A DNA stretch of 21,399 nt, from positions 1-21,399 of the forward strand of contig JBIKVK010000029.1 in the NCBI GenBank assembly GCA_044356835.1, given 5' to 3'. Each line of letters starts with the position of its first letter. Positions within the stretch are counted from its first letter, which is position 1. The translations under genes were made by a program, and so were the position numbers. Shown here one piece after another: positions 1-6,857 of this stretch. This stretch comes from SYIM01 sp044356835 (GTDB taxonomy: Bacteria; Pseudomonadota; Gammaproteobacteria; Burkholderiales; Burkholderiaceae_E). The notes below the pieces were generated by a model. The model was given only the letters and a program-made list of their open reading frames with translations, was not told the DNA's origin and made no database searches.

Positions 1-403
1 CCATCGTGGGCTCCAGGAGGCTGACCATCTTGCGCCGCGAGCGACGCGGGTCCTGCCCCAGATTTTCGAACTCGCGCCCAAACTGCCCCACCGCCAGAAG
101 CAAGGGAATCGAGCCATCCAGCCCGAGCGCCCGCAATGCATTCATGCAGTTGTAGAAGCCCTGGTTCTGCATGATGACGACCGGCTTGTGCCCGCCGATC
201 CAGAGCCCGGCCGCGGTCTGGAGAGCCTGATTTTCATTGGAACAGTAGGTGCAGCGAAAACCGCTATCGGCGCGCGACAGCCGGTCATGCACCGCGAGTT
301 GCAGCAGATCAGGCACGGTGACCACCCAGTCGATCCCCGCGTCGCGCCACGCCTTGAGAATCGAGGAGGCGCTGACCGAATAGGCCAGGTCGGGTCGATT
401 CAT
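1..403 (-). CDS. ThDP-binding decarboxylase-like protein, N-terminal part (partial)
   Basis: The gene starts at an ATG whose complement is at 401-403 and runs off the left edge, so only the first 134 codons are visible. An AAGGGGGG ribosome site lies about 8 bases upstream. The translation resembles the N-terminal (PYR) domain of thiamine-diphosphate enzymes, nearest by eye to sulfopyruvate/phosphonopyruvate decarboxylase alpha chains. It has a VPD motif at about residues 30-32, a CSNENQA segment at 54-60 whose Glu57 sits where the ThDP-activating glutamate is expected, and a QNQGFYNCMNAL stretch at 79-90 followed by a glycine-rich region. Such enzymes decarboxylate 2-oxo acids in the cytoplasm. 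There is no signal peptide. The cofactor-binding PP domain would lie beyond the window, in this polypeptide or in a separate beta subunit. Family placement is fairly firm and the substrate is unknown. Confidence 0.75.
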   Translation of the reverse strand, partial: MNRPDLAYSVSASSILKAWRDAGIDWVVTVPDLLQLAVHDRLSRADSGFRCTYCSNENQALQTAAGLWIGGHKPVVIMQNQGFYNCMNALRALGLDGSIPLLLAVGQFGREFENLGQDPRRSRRKMVSLLEPTM

Positions 404-462
404 TGTTGTACCCCCCTTATGGACTAAGAGGGGATGCTAGCGCGCCGGATGCCTCAGAGATA

Positions 463-501
463 GTGATCAAAACTGATCGACTGAACCGATATCCTGATCA
501 C
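463..501. promoter_or_regulatory. Candidate operator: TGATCA inverted repeats
   Basis: The 124-base gap upstream of the ThDP-enzyme gene holds GTGATCA at 463-469 and its exact inverse TGATCAC at 495-501, centres about 32 bases apart (roughly three helical turns). Between them are a further CTGATC at 473-478 and a CCGATATCC element at 486-494. This arrangement suggests a dimeric or tetrameric regulator controlling the leftward gene. No regulator gene is in the window, and TGATCA could also occur by chance. I see no convincing -35/-10 pair here. Confidence 0.35.
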
Positions 502-505
502 AAGG

Positions 506-528
506 GCTGCGCCCTCTTTCGTCGCAGC
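506..528 (-). terminator. Weak hairpin at the end of the transglycosylase gene
   Basis: GCTGCG at 506-511 and CGCAGC at 523-528 form a 6-bp GC-rich stem with an 11-base loop, touching the TAG stop of the leftward transglycosylase gene. No T tract follows on the minus strand, so this would be a weak or Rho-assisted terminator, or no terminator at all. Confidence 0.22.
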
Positions 529-1808
529 TAGCGCCCAGCCTTCGACCGCCGAAGCACGTCGAGCGCCTTGCGCCCTGCTCGCCCGTCGGACTGAACACCC
601 AGGAGTCCCATTTCAGCCTTGAGCGCCTCGCGCGTGCGCGCCCCGATCAGACCGTCGACTCCGCCAATGTCATGCCCCCGATCGACCAGCAACTGCTGGA
701 GTTCTCTTCGTTCGGCGCGCGACAACCCGGGATCATCCGTTGGCCAAGGCGTCACAAAGGGACCACCGCCTCTCAAGCGGTCTGCGAGATGGGCAATGGC
801 GATTGCATAACTTTCAGCCGCGTTGTACTGAAACAGCGCATTGAAATTGACGGTCACCAGAAAGGCCGGCCCGCCCTCCTCCCCAGCAGGCCGGATGATC
901 GCCACGGGCGTGTCGTCCCGAAGCGAGCCTCGGGCGAGGGCTGTACCGTCCAGCCGGCGAACGCCCCGCTCGGACCAGGACCGAACAGACTGACGATTCC
1001 GACGTCCCAGGGATGAGGTGTCAAAGCCTGAGGGTAGGCGCACCTCGAAGCCCCAGGGCAGCGCCGAGCGCCAACCCGCCCGCTGCAAAAAATGAGCCGT
1101 CGAGGCCAGAGCGTCCGGGACACTGTCGATGAGATCTCGACGCCCATCCCCATCGAAGTCGACCGCCAGACGCATGAAGGTCGAGGGCATGAACTGTGTG
1201 TGACCAAACGCACCCGCCCAGGAGCCGCGCAGCTTCTCAGGCGCAACGTGGCCCTCTTGCAGAATCTTGAGGGAAGTGACGAACTCGCCTCGGAAAAAAG
1301 ACTGCCGCCGGCCGAAGCAGGCCAGCGTGGAGAGAGACTCGAGGAGCGGTCGCTCTCCGAACCTTCGGCCGAAATCGCTTTCGACGCCCCAGACCGCCAC
1401 CACCGTGGCCGGGTCGACCGAAAATTCTGTTTCGACGCGTTGGAGCACCTCGCCCCAACGTGCGAGCATCGCCCGACCGTCCGTCACCCGCTCGTCGTCG
1501 ACCAGCCCGGCGAGATAGTCCCAGATCGGAATGACGAACTCAGGTTGTGCATCGAGAAAGCCCAAGACCGAGGGCTCTGGCCTGAGGGACCGCGTGAGGC
1601 GATCGAAGCTGGCCCGAGTGACGCCAGCCGCTTCGGCCTGTGGCCGCAGGCCCTCGACACAGGCCGGAAACGCCGATCCGTCAAACGAAGAGGCAGCGTC
1701 CTGAGCCACTACAGCGCCGCAGGCCACGATCAGTGAAAACACGCAGGTCCGGGCGACTCCGACGCACAGACCGAAGTGACCCGGGGCTCGAATGAAGGCG
1801 GCGTTCAT
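528..1808 (-). CDS. Lytic murein transglycosylase, MltB (SLT_2) family with peptidoglycan-binding domain
   Basis: The 426-residue protein cleaves the MurNAc-GlcNAc bond of peptidoglycan in the periplasm, forming 1,6-anhydroMurNAc ends. A hydrophobic signal peptide covers about residues 12-36, ending near VVAQ. Family hallmarks are WGVESDFG at 140-147 with the catalytic glutamate Glu143, AGAFGHTQFMPSTF at 198-211, and a VDFDGDGRRD calcium-site-like loop at 216-225. The NFNALFQYNAAESYAIAIAHLADRL-type helix, typical of the family, covers about 321-345. Residues 364-420 form a PG_binding_1 domain. The open frame extends 139 codons further upstream, but that part lies mostly antiphase inside the TctC gene and looks non-coding. 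ATG 1808 gives the best signal peptide; ATG 1844, with GGTGGG upstream, is an alternative. It lacks a lipobox cysteine, so it is probably soluble. It lies 71 bases downstream of the TctC stop and may be co-transcribed. Confidence 0.9.
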   Translation of the reverse strand: MNAAFIRAPGHFGLCVGVARTCVFSLIVACGAVVAQDAASSFDGSAFPACVEGLRPQAEAAGVTRASFDRLTRSLRPEPSVLGFLDAQPEFVIPIWDYLAGLVDDERVTDGRAMLARWGEVLQRVETEFSVDPATVVAVWGVESDFGRRFGERPLLESLSTLACFGRRQSFFRGEFVTSLKILQEGHVAPEKLRGSWAGAFGHTQFMPSTFMRLAVDFDGDGRRDLIDSVPDALASTAHFLQRAGWRSALPWGFEVRLPSGFDTSSLGRRNRQSVRSWSERGVRRLDGTALARGSLRDDTPVAIIRPAGEEGGPAFLVTVNFNALFQYNAAESYAIAIAHLADRLRGGGPFVTPWPTDDPGLSRAERRELQQLLVDRGHDIGGVDGLIGARTREALKAEMGLLGVQSDGRAGRKALDVLRRSKAGR

Positions 1809-1879
1809 CGATGCGTGTGGCGAGCCTTTCAGACCCGTCCGCATGAGTGAGCCCACCAACATCCAGGCAGCCTTCAAGA

Positions 1880-2839
1880 TCAATTCTTGGCCATGCCCAG
1901 CCTTACCATGGTCGCCCGCTCCGAGTGAAAGGTGTCTTGGGCAAACTGGGTGTAGGTGGCGGTGTCCATATAGATGATGGACTGATCGAACTTGTCGAAG
2001 ATCGCAAGCACGGCGGGATCCTCCAAGGTCTTCTTGAAACCGTCGTGAAGGATTTTGACCACCGCCGGGTCCATGCCCTTCGGACCGCATACGCCGAAGG
2101 GCGAATCCGACACGGTCTTGAAGCCCAATTCGTCCAGCGTGGGCACATTCGGCCAACGCTTTGTCCGCTTGCTGCCATAGGTAGCGAGAAGCCTGAGCCG
2201 ACCCGAGTCCACGTGAGGGGCCCATCCCGTGGAATCACTCGCACTCATGACGTGGCCGCCCAATACCGCCTGCATCGCATCAGCGTTGCCCTTGAACGGC
2301 ACATGATTGAGTTCGATCCCGGCGCGCTGCGCAAATTCCTCGATGGCAAGATGGGGACTGGTCCCGATGCCGGTAGACCCATAGGTGAACTTGCCCGGAT
2401 TGGCTTTGGCCCATTTCACCAGGTCGGCGATCGAGCGGATCGGAGAATCAGCCGGTACCACCAAACCGAAGGTGTAGCCTGTCAAGCAGGCCACCCAGGT
2501 GAAGTCTTTAAGGGTGTCGAAAGCCACCTTCTGCATGTGGGGGATGCGAAAGGCACCGAAGGGAATTTGCGCAAGGGTGTAACCGTCGGGCTTGGCCGTC
2601 ACCAGTTCGTTCGCGCCCAGCATGCCCCCCGCGCCCGGCTTGTTCTCGACCACGACAGGCTGCCCCAGCGCGCGGGAGGCACTGTCAGCCAGAGCTCGCA
2701 TGACCTGGTCCGTCGCACCGCCGGCGGGCCAAGGACAGATGTATCGAATCGTTCGGGACGGGAAGGATTGCGCCCGGGCAGGCAAAGCAATCGATGCCGA
2801 CAGCGCAAGACCCGAGGCCAGAAAAGGGCGGCGATTCAT
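1880..2839 (-). CDS. TctC/Bug-family tripartite tricarboxylate transporter substrate-binding protein
   Basis: This 319-residue periplasmic binding protein captures carboxylates or related small molecules. AAGGAGA lies about 9 bases before the ATG. The signal peptide at residues 1-23 contains NRRPFL and ends ARAQ, so export could be Sec or Tat. Bug-family features in order are PSRTIRYICPWPAGGATD at 27-44, a VVVENKPGAGG loop near 62-72, PDGYTL near 83-88, YGSTGIGTSPHL in the middle and HVPFKGNADAMQAVLGG, the usual second ligand-loop region. No TctA or TctB membrane subunit is in the window, which is common for Bug genes in Burkholderiales. Ligand identity cannot be read from sequence. Its position between a ThDP decarboxylase-like gene and a divergent deacylase operon suggests a carboxylated substrate (inference). 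Confidence 0.93.
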   Translation of the reverse strand: MNRRPFLASGLALSASIALPARAQSFPSRTIRYICPWPAGGATDQVMRALADSASRALGQPVVVENKPGAGGMLGANELVTAKPDGYTLAQIPFGAFRIPHMQKVAFDTLKDFTWVACLTGYTFGLVVPADSPIRSIADLVKWAKANPGKFTYGSTGIGTSPHLAIEEFAQRAGIELNHVPFKGNADAMQAVLGGHVMSASDSTGWAPHVDSGRLRLLATYGSKRTKRWPNVPTLDELGFKTVSDSPFGVCGPKGMDPAVVKILHDGFKKTLEDPAVLAIFDKFDQSIIYMDTATYTQFAQDTFHSERATMVRLGMAKN

Positions 2840-2939
2840 TTCAGAAGTCTCCTTGTCCTGTGTAGTAACTAGTCACGATCTTCAGCCTTGAATGACGATC
2901 AGGCTTGATTGACGGGTTCCTGACGCTGATGTTACGCGA

Positions 2940-2951
2940 GACCGTTCGGTC
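2940..2951. promoter_or_regulatory. Short palindrome, possible operator
   Basis: GACCG and CGGTC are exact inverted 5-mers separated by TT, about 100 bases upstream of TctC and 175 upstream of the deacylase start. It is compact and placed where a regulator of the divergent pair could bind. A match this short is expected by chance in GC-rich DNA. Confidence 0.2.
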
Positions 2952-3011
2952 ACAATCTGAAGCTCTGATCCGAGCAGGTCTATTCCCGCGGGCGCCTTGA
3001 GGCGCTGGAGA

Positions 3012-3039
3012 TTGCCCCGATCGCAGAGGGCTGTTAAAT
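3012..3039 (+). promoter_or_regulatory. Weak sigma70-like promoter candidate for the deacylase operon
   Basis: TTGCCC at 3012-3017 and TTAAAT at 3034-3039 are spaced by 16 bases, each matching four of six consensus positions. They lie about 90 bases upstream of the chosen deacylase start, in locally AT-richer DNA. This is only a candidate. Confidence 0.25.
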
Positions 3040-3127
3040 TCCGGGCCTTAAACAACAAAACAATGCGTTGCCCTGACGATTCGATCACCTGTCGTCTGTC
3101 ATGAGGCAAGCTCAGGGAGCGACAAAC

Positions 3128-4102
3128 ATGAAAATCGGAACGGCTTCGGCCAAACCCGGGGAGATCGCTCGCGGTCACCTCAGACTGGGCTCGTATCCCG
3201 ACGGCGAGATCAGTTCGCCCTTGATGATCGCCCAGGGTCGACGTCCGGGCCCCACCCTGTGGGTGCAGGCCGGGATCCATGGGCCAGAGGTGGTCGGGCA
3301 ACTGGCCATCTTGAGATTCCTTCGGGAACTGGACATTTCGGCCCTGAGCGGGACGGTCGTCGCTCTGATGGTTGCGAACCCCCTCGGGTTCAGAGGCTAT
3401 AACCGCCTCACGCCCCAGGACGGCTACAACCTGAACCGGGTCTTTCCAGGTGACCCGGAAGGTCACTTCACGCTGCAATTGGCCGCGACGCTTCTTGAGA
3501 CCTCGCTTGCCCACGGCGATGTACTGCTCGACCTCCACTCAGGAGGCGACCTGACGATCACCGCGCACTACACGCTCTTTCACAACGACGGCAGCGCGGC
3601 CGGGCGCGAGTCGGAGCGACTTGCCCGGGCCACGGGCGCGCCCAACATCTGGAACTCGCTGGAGGACACGCTCTCTGGCTGCCATTTCACCCACTTCACC
3701 CGTCGCGGCAAACCGGCTCTGATCGTGGAAAGCGGCGGCGGGTCCCGCGTCACCGACGATGACCTGAACCGCCAGACCGCCGGTATTTTCAATGTCTGCA
3801 AGGCGCTCGGCATGCTGCCCGGCGAGCCGCCGCGTCTGCCCCGCTATCGCTTGGGCGGCGATGCCATTTACGTCAAGGCACGCGATGGGGGCTTCTTCCT
3901 GCCCTTGGTCAGCCCGGGCGAGGATGTTGCGCGCGGCCAGGTGATCGGCCGCATCATGAATCTTTTCGGCGACACGGTGCATGAAATCACCTGTCCCGTC
4001 GAGCGCGCCTGGATCGGTTCGGTCAGACGTCCCAACATGCCGATCTACAACGGCGACCAGTGCTTCGAAATCGTCGAGACCAAAGGCTTCGAACCGGCCT
4101 GA
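3128..4102 (+). CDS. Succinylglutamate desuccinylase/aspartoacylase-family zinc amidohydrolase
   Basis: The 324-residue cytoplasmic protein should hydrolyse an N-acyl amino acid-type amide using one zinc ion. The zinc ligands are visible as GIHGPE (His51, Glu54) and DLHSGG (His137). NLNRVFPG at 101-108 matches the substrate-binding NLNRxFPG motif of the family, and Glu201 in VESGGGSR is the likely catalytic base. A C-terminal beta-rich region, about 245-316, resembles the family's barrel domain. ATG 3128 is chosen because AGGGAG (3114-3119) lies 8 bases upstream; an in-frame ATG at 3101 lacks such a site and adds nine unconserved residues. Relatives include AspA, AstE and the ectoine-pathway deacetylase DoeB, but no other ectoine gene is present. 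The ABC importer that follows suggests the substrate is imported (inference). Confidence 0.9.
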   Translation: MKIGTASAKPGEIARGHLRLGSYPDGEISSPLMIAQGRRPGPTLWVQAGIHGPEVVGQLAILRFLRELDISALSGTVVALMVANPLGFRGYNRLTPQDGYNLNRVFPGDPEGHFTLQLAATLLETSLAHGDVLLDLHSGGDLTITAHYTLFHNDGSAAGRESERLARATGAPNIWNSLEDTLSGCHFTHFTRRGKPALIVESGGGSRVTDDDLNRQTAGIFNVCKALGMLPGEPPRLPRYRLGGDAIYVKARDGGFFLPLVSPGEDVARGQVIGRIMNLFGDTVHEITCPVERAWIGSVRRPNMPIYNGDQCFEIVETKGFEPA

Positions 4103-4148
4103 GCCCTCGCCACCCAACCATTCCAACGTACTTCAATCGGAGTTCACC

Positions 4149-5192
4149 GTGACTGACCGAAATGCCGTGAGCAGCACCCGTCGCCACTTTGTTCTCAGCG
4201 CCTCCGCAGCAGGCCTTGCTACGGCCCTGCCCGCTGCCCAGGCTCAAACCTTCCAGGGGCGGCAGGTCTTGTCATCGGGCTTTGGCGGGTCGACCATGGA
4301 CATCATTCAAAAGGCGATCTTCGATCCCTTCCAGAAGTCGAGCGGTGCCAAGACCACCCAGGTGCCGATGCAGTCGGCGGCGGCGCTCGCCCGCATGAAG
4401 ACCGAAGCCGGACGGCCGCAACTCGACATGTACCAATTTTCGGGCGGCCAGGAAGCGACCGCAAAATCGACGGGGCTCTCCCAGCCGATGAGCAATGTGC
4501 CCCTGCTGTCCAGAATCCCCACGGGCCTCAAGGACCCGGACGCCCACTGGGTGACCTGGGCCGTCATTGCCGAGGGATTGCTCTACAGGACCGACAAGAT
4601 CAAAGAGCCGCCCCGCAGCTACAAGGACCTTCTCAAGCCCGAGTACCGCGGCCACGTGGCCTTTCCGGCCATCACCAACGGCTATGGCATGGACCTGCTG
4701 GTCATGCTCGCGCGCGCCCACGGAGGGGGCGAAAAGAACATCGACCCGGGGTTTGCAGCGCTCGCCAAGATCAAGGATCAGGTGATCTTTCGCGCGGCCT
4801 CGGATCTGCCGACGCTGTTCGGCCAGAATGACATCTGGATCATGCCCTACGACACCGGCAATGCCTACAAGATGCAGCAGGCGGGTCTGCCCGTCGCTTT
4901 TGCCTCGCCCGAGGAGGGCAGTCCCGCCGTATTCATTACGGCCTGCATCGCCAAAGGTGCGGCAAATGCCGACGTCGCGAGCGGCGTCATCAATCAGATG
5001 CTGACGCCCGAATCTCAGGTCGCGATTGCCGACACGATGCGATGGACGCCCTCCAATCCAGATACCCGCCTGCCCGCCGAGTTGGCCGCACAAGTACCGG
5101 CCGTTGATCGCCTGGCGCTCCTTGACCGGGACATGATCAACCAGCAACGGCCCGCCTGGACCGACCGGTGGAATCGGCAGATCGCGCGCTGA
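4149..5192 (+). CDS. ABC transporter extracellular solute-binding protein (PotD-like)
   Basis: The 347-residue periplasmic binding protein begins at GTG 4149, with GGAG at 4138-4141 upstream. This start gives a clean Tat-type signal peptide: STRRHFVLSASAAG at 9-22, ending near AQAQ. The open frame reaches back to 3981, but that part overlaps the deacylase and is not signal-like. The mature protein shows the layout of type-2 binding proteins for polyamines, opines or iron: LSSGFGGSTMD at the start, a DMYQFSGGQE segment, a WAVIAEGLLYRTDKI hinge strand, WIMPYDTGNAYKMQQAGLPVAF, and MLTPESQVAIADTMRWTPSNP towards the C-terminus. The last region is the usual SBP helix that ends with residue replacements needed for ligand enclosure. 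It lies immediately upstream of two permeases and an ATPase, so it is the receptor of that importer. The ligand is not deducible. Confidence 0.9.
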   Translation: MTDRNAVSSTRRHFVLSASAAGLATALPAAQAQTFQGRQVLSSGFGGSTMDIIQKAIFDPFQKSSGAKTTQVPMQSAAALARMKTEAGRPQLDMYQFSGGQEATAKSTGLSQPMSNVPLLSRIPTGLKDPDAHWVTWAVIAEGLLYRTDKIKEPPRSYKDLLKPEYRGHVAFPAITNGYGMDLLVMLARAHGGGEKNIDPGFAALAKIKDQVIFRAASDLPTLFGQNDIWIMPYDTGNAYKMQQAGLPVAFASPEEGSPAVFITACIAKGAANADVASGVINQMLTPESQVAIADTMRWTPSNPDTRLPAELAAQVPAVDRLALLDRDMINQQRPAWTDRWNRQIAR

Positions 5193-5202
5193 GCGAAGTT
5201 TG

Positions 5203-6069
5203 ATGCCGGGCGTCGGAACAGGCCGCGAACGCAGTCGCATCCAGTGGGGCGTCGTCGCGCTCCTCGCGCCCTGCCTGCTCGCTTATCTGTCGCTTTTCGT
5301 GATGCCGCAGATCAGGCTGCTGGGCGGCAGCCTGATGGTCGACGGCAGCCCCGGGCTCGCCCACTATCAGCGGATGACCGAAGACGGGTACTACGCCTTT
5401 CTGATGGGGCGGACGCTGCTGGCCGGACTCGGTGTAACTCTGATTACGCTTCTCCTGGGCGTACCCCTCGCCTACTGGCTCGCCCGCATGCAGTCGCGCT
5501 GGGCTGGGTTTCTGGTGATGGTCACAACCTTCCCTTTGTTGATCAGCGCGGTGGTCCGCTCTTTTGGATGGATGGTTCTTTTTTTTCGCAATGGCCCAGT
5601 CAGCCAGCTTCTGATGGCCCTGGGACTCGTCGATGGCCCCACCCAACTGATGTACACGCTGCCTGGCGTGACCATCGCCCTCGCCCAGGTGCTGCTGCCC
5701 CTCATGGTGCTGACGCTCTACGGGGTTTTTCGCTCGATCGATCCGGGGCTGGAGAGCGCGGCCATGACCCTCGGTGCCCGCCCCACGGTGACCTTTTTCC
5801 TGGTGACGCTGCCCCTCGCACGTGCGGGCATCGTTGCGGGTTCGCTTCTGGTCTTCGCGCTCACGATCAGCGCCTTCGCGACGCCCAGCCTGGTCGGTGG
5901 CGCCCGCGCCAACATGATGGCCACGGCCATTTACGAAACTGCGCTCGAATTATTGGACTGGCCGTTTGCATCCGCACTCGCCACGGTCCTGCTCTGTGTG
6001 GTTCTGGCGGTCTCGGCGGCCTACGCCGTGTTGGTCGACCGCGGCCGCCATGACCGACCCACCGCATGA
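5203..6069 (+). CDS. ABC transporter permease (PotB-like)
   Basis: The 288-residue inner-membrane permease has six hydrophobic segments by eye, beginning with WGVVALLAPCLLAYLSLFV. The cytoplasmic EAA-like loop LESAAMTLGARPTVTFFLVTLP lies about residues 183-204 and should contact the ATPase. ATG 5203 is used; the TTG three bases earlier is equally in frame. The start is 10 bases after the binding-protein stop, so translation is probably coupled. The stop overlaps the next permease as ATGA. A run of eight T at 5579-5586 encodes LFF and is a possible slippage site but leaves the frame intact. Confidence 0.92.
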   Translation: MPGVGTGRERSRIQWGVVALLAPCLLAYLSLFVMPQIRLLGGSLMVDGSPGLAHYQRMTEDGYYAFLMGRTLLAGLGVTLITLLLGVPLAYWLARMQSRWAGFLVMVTTFPLLISAVVRSFGWMVLFFRNGPVSQLLMALGLVDGPTQLMYTLPGVTIALAQVLLPLMVLTLYGVFRSIDPGLESAAMTLGARPTVTFFLVTLPLARAGIVAGSLLVFALTISAFATPSLVGGARANMMATAIYETALELLDWPFASALATVLLCVVLAVSAAYAVLVDRGRHDRPTA

Positions 6070-6857
6070 ACTCCCTGCGCACGCCCTTTGGCGCGACCAT
6101 CGCCCTGCTCTCGTTCACGGCCCTGATGTATTTGCTCATCCCGATCGCGGTCGTGCTGATCGCACCTCTGGGCGAGACGGGCTACCTGAGCTTTCCACCC
6201 AAGGGACTGACCCTCAAGTGGTACCAGGCTGCCCTCGCCGACAGCCGCTATGTCGACAGCTTTATGAACAGCCTGTGGATTGCCGGGTGGGTGACCGCCA
6301 TTGCAACGCTCGCCGGAGTCCCCGCGGCCTATGCGCTGTCCCGTCATGCGTTCCCCGGAGCTCGGGCGCTCGAAGCGCTGTTCCTGTCGCCACTCATCCT
6401 GCCCACGTTGGTCCTGGCGCTGGGCCTTGCGCTGTGGTTTAACCGAATGGGTTTTGTTGCGGGAACCCCGCGGTTGATTGCCGCTCATCTAGTGCTGTGC
6501 ATTCCCTATGTGATCCGGGTGTGCCTGCCCGTGTTCAGGCGCTTTGATCGATCACTTGAAGAAGCGGCAGCCAATCTGGGCGCGCGGCCGCTTCACGCCT
6601 TCGTACTGGTGATGCTGCCCGTCGTTCGACCGGGGCTTGCCGCCGCGGCCACCATGGCCTTCATCACCTCATTCGACGAATTGGTGTTGGCTCTTTTCCT
6701 CGCCGATCCTGCTCGCCCGACCCTGCCCGTGACGATCTATTCGGCGGTACAACTCGGATTCGAACCCACCGTCGCCGCCGTCTCCGGGCTGCTGGTGCTC
6801 CTGGGAACCGCATTGCTCCTGATTCTTCAGTGGTTTAACCGGAACGCTTCGCAATGA
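6066..6857 (+). CDS. ABC transporter permease (PotC-like)
   Basis: The 263-residue second membrane subunit pairs with the upstream permease to form the channel. It has six hydrophobic segments, an extracytoplasmic segment with SFPPKGLTLKWYQ near residues 39-51 that is typical of PotC/PotI-type permeases, and a clear EAA loop EEAAANLGARPLHAFVLVML at about 168-187. Gene order SBP-permease-permease-ATPase and ATGA overlaps at both ends show strict co-expression with the importer. The second half, SFDELVLALFLADP, also matches the PotC pattern. Confidence 0.93.
   Translation: MNSLRTPFGATIALLSFTALMYLLIPIAVVLIAPLGETGYLSFPPKGLTLKWYQAALADSRYVDSFMNSLWIAGWVTAIATLAGVPAAYALSRHAFPGARALEALFLSPLILPTLVLALGLALWFNRMGFVAGTPRLIAAHLVLCIPYVIRVCLPVFRRFDRSLEEAAANLGARPLHAFVLVMLPVVRPGLAAAATMAFITSFDELVLALFLADPARPTLPVTIYSAVQLGFEPTVAAVSGLLVLLGTALLLILQWFNRNASQ

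Larger units (their letters stand above)
2840..3127. other. Divergent intergenic region
   Basis: These 288 bases separate the leftward TctC gene from the rightward deacylase operon and must hold both promoters. I see the TctC ribosome site near its left end, a short palindrome at 2940-2951 and a weak rightward promoter candidate at 3012-3039. The deacylase ribosome site AGGGAG is at 3114-3119. An open frame reading leftward through this region from 3538 has no family resemblance and is antisense to the deacylase, so I treat it as non-coding. Confidence 0.6.

Noticed and set aside
1809..2225. 139-codon N-terminal extension of the lytic transglycosylase frame
   Set aside because: It is out of phase with, and mostly inside, the TctC gene, and the signal peptide begins only at the ATG at 1808.
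1847..2872. 341-codon open frame on the plus strand
   Set aside because: It is antisense to the TctC gene, with an Arg/Gly/His-rich translation and no motif.
2882..3538. 218-codon minus-strand frame covering the divergent intergenic region
   Set aside because: About two thirds is antisense to the deacylase. The translation has no fold-like pattern, and the region must hold two promoters.
3981..4148. Upstream extension of the ABC binding-protein frame
   Set aside because: It overlaps the end of the deacylase gene in another frame and would bury the Tat signal peptide; GTG 4149 with GGAG upstream is the better start.
4272..5240. 322-codon open frame on the minus strand
   Set aside because: It is antisense to the ABC binding protein, whose signal peptide and operon context are convincing.
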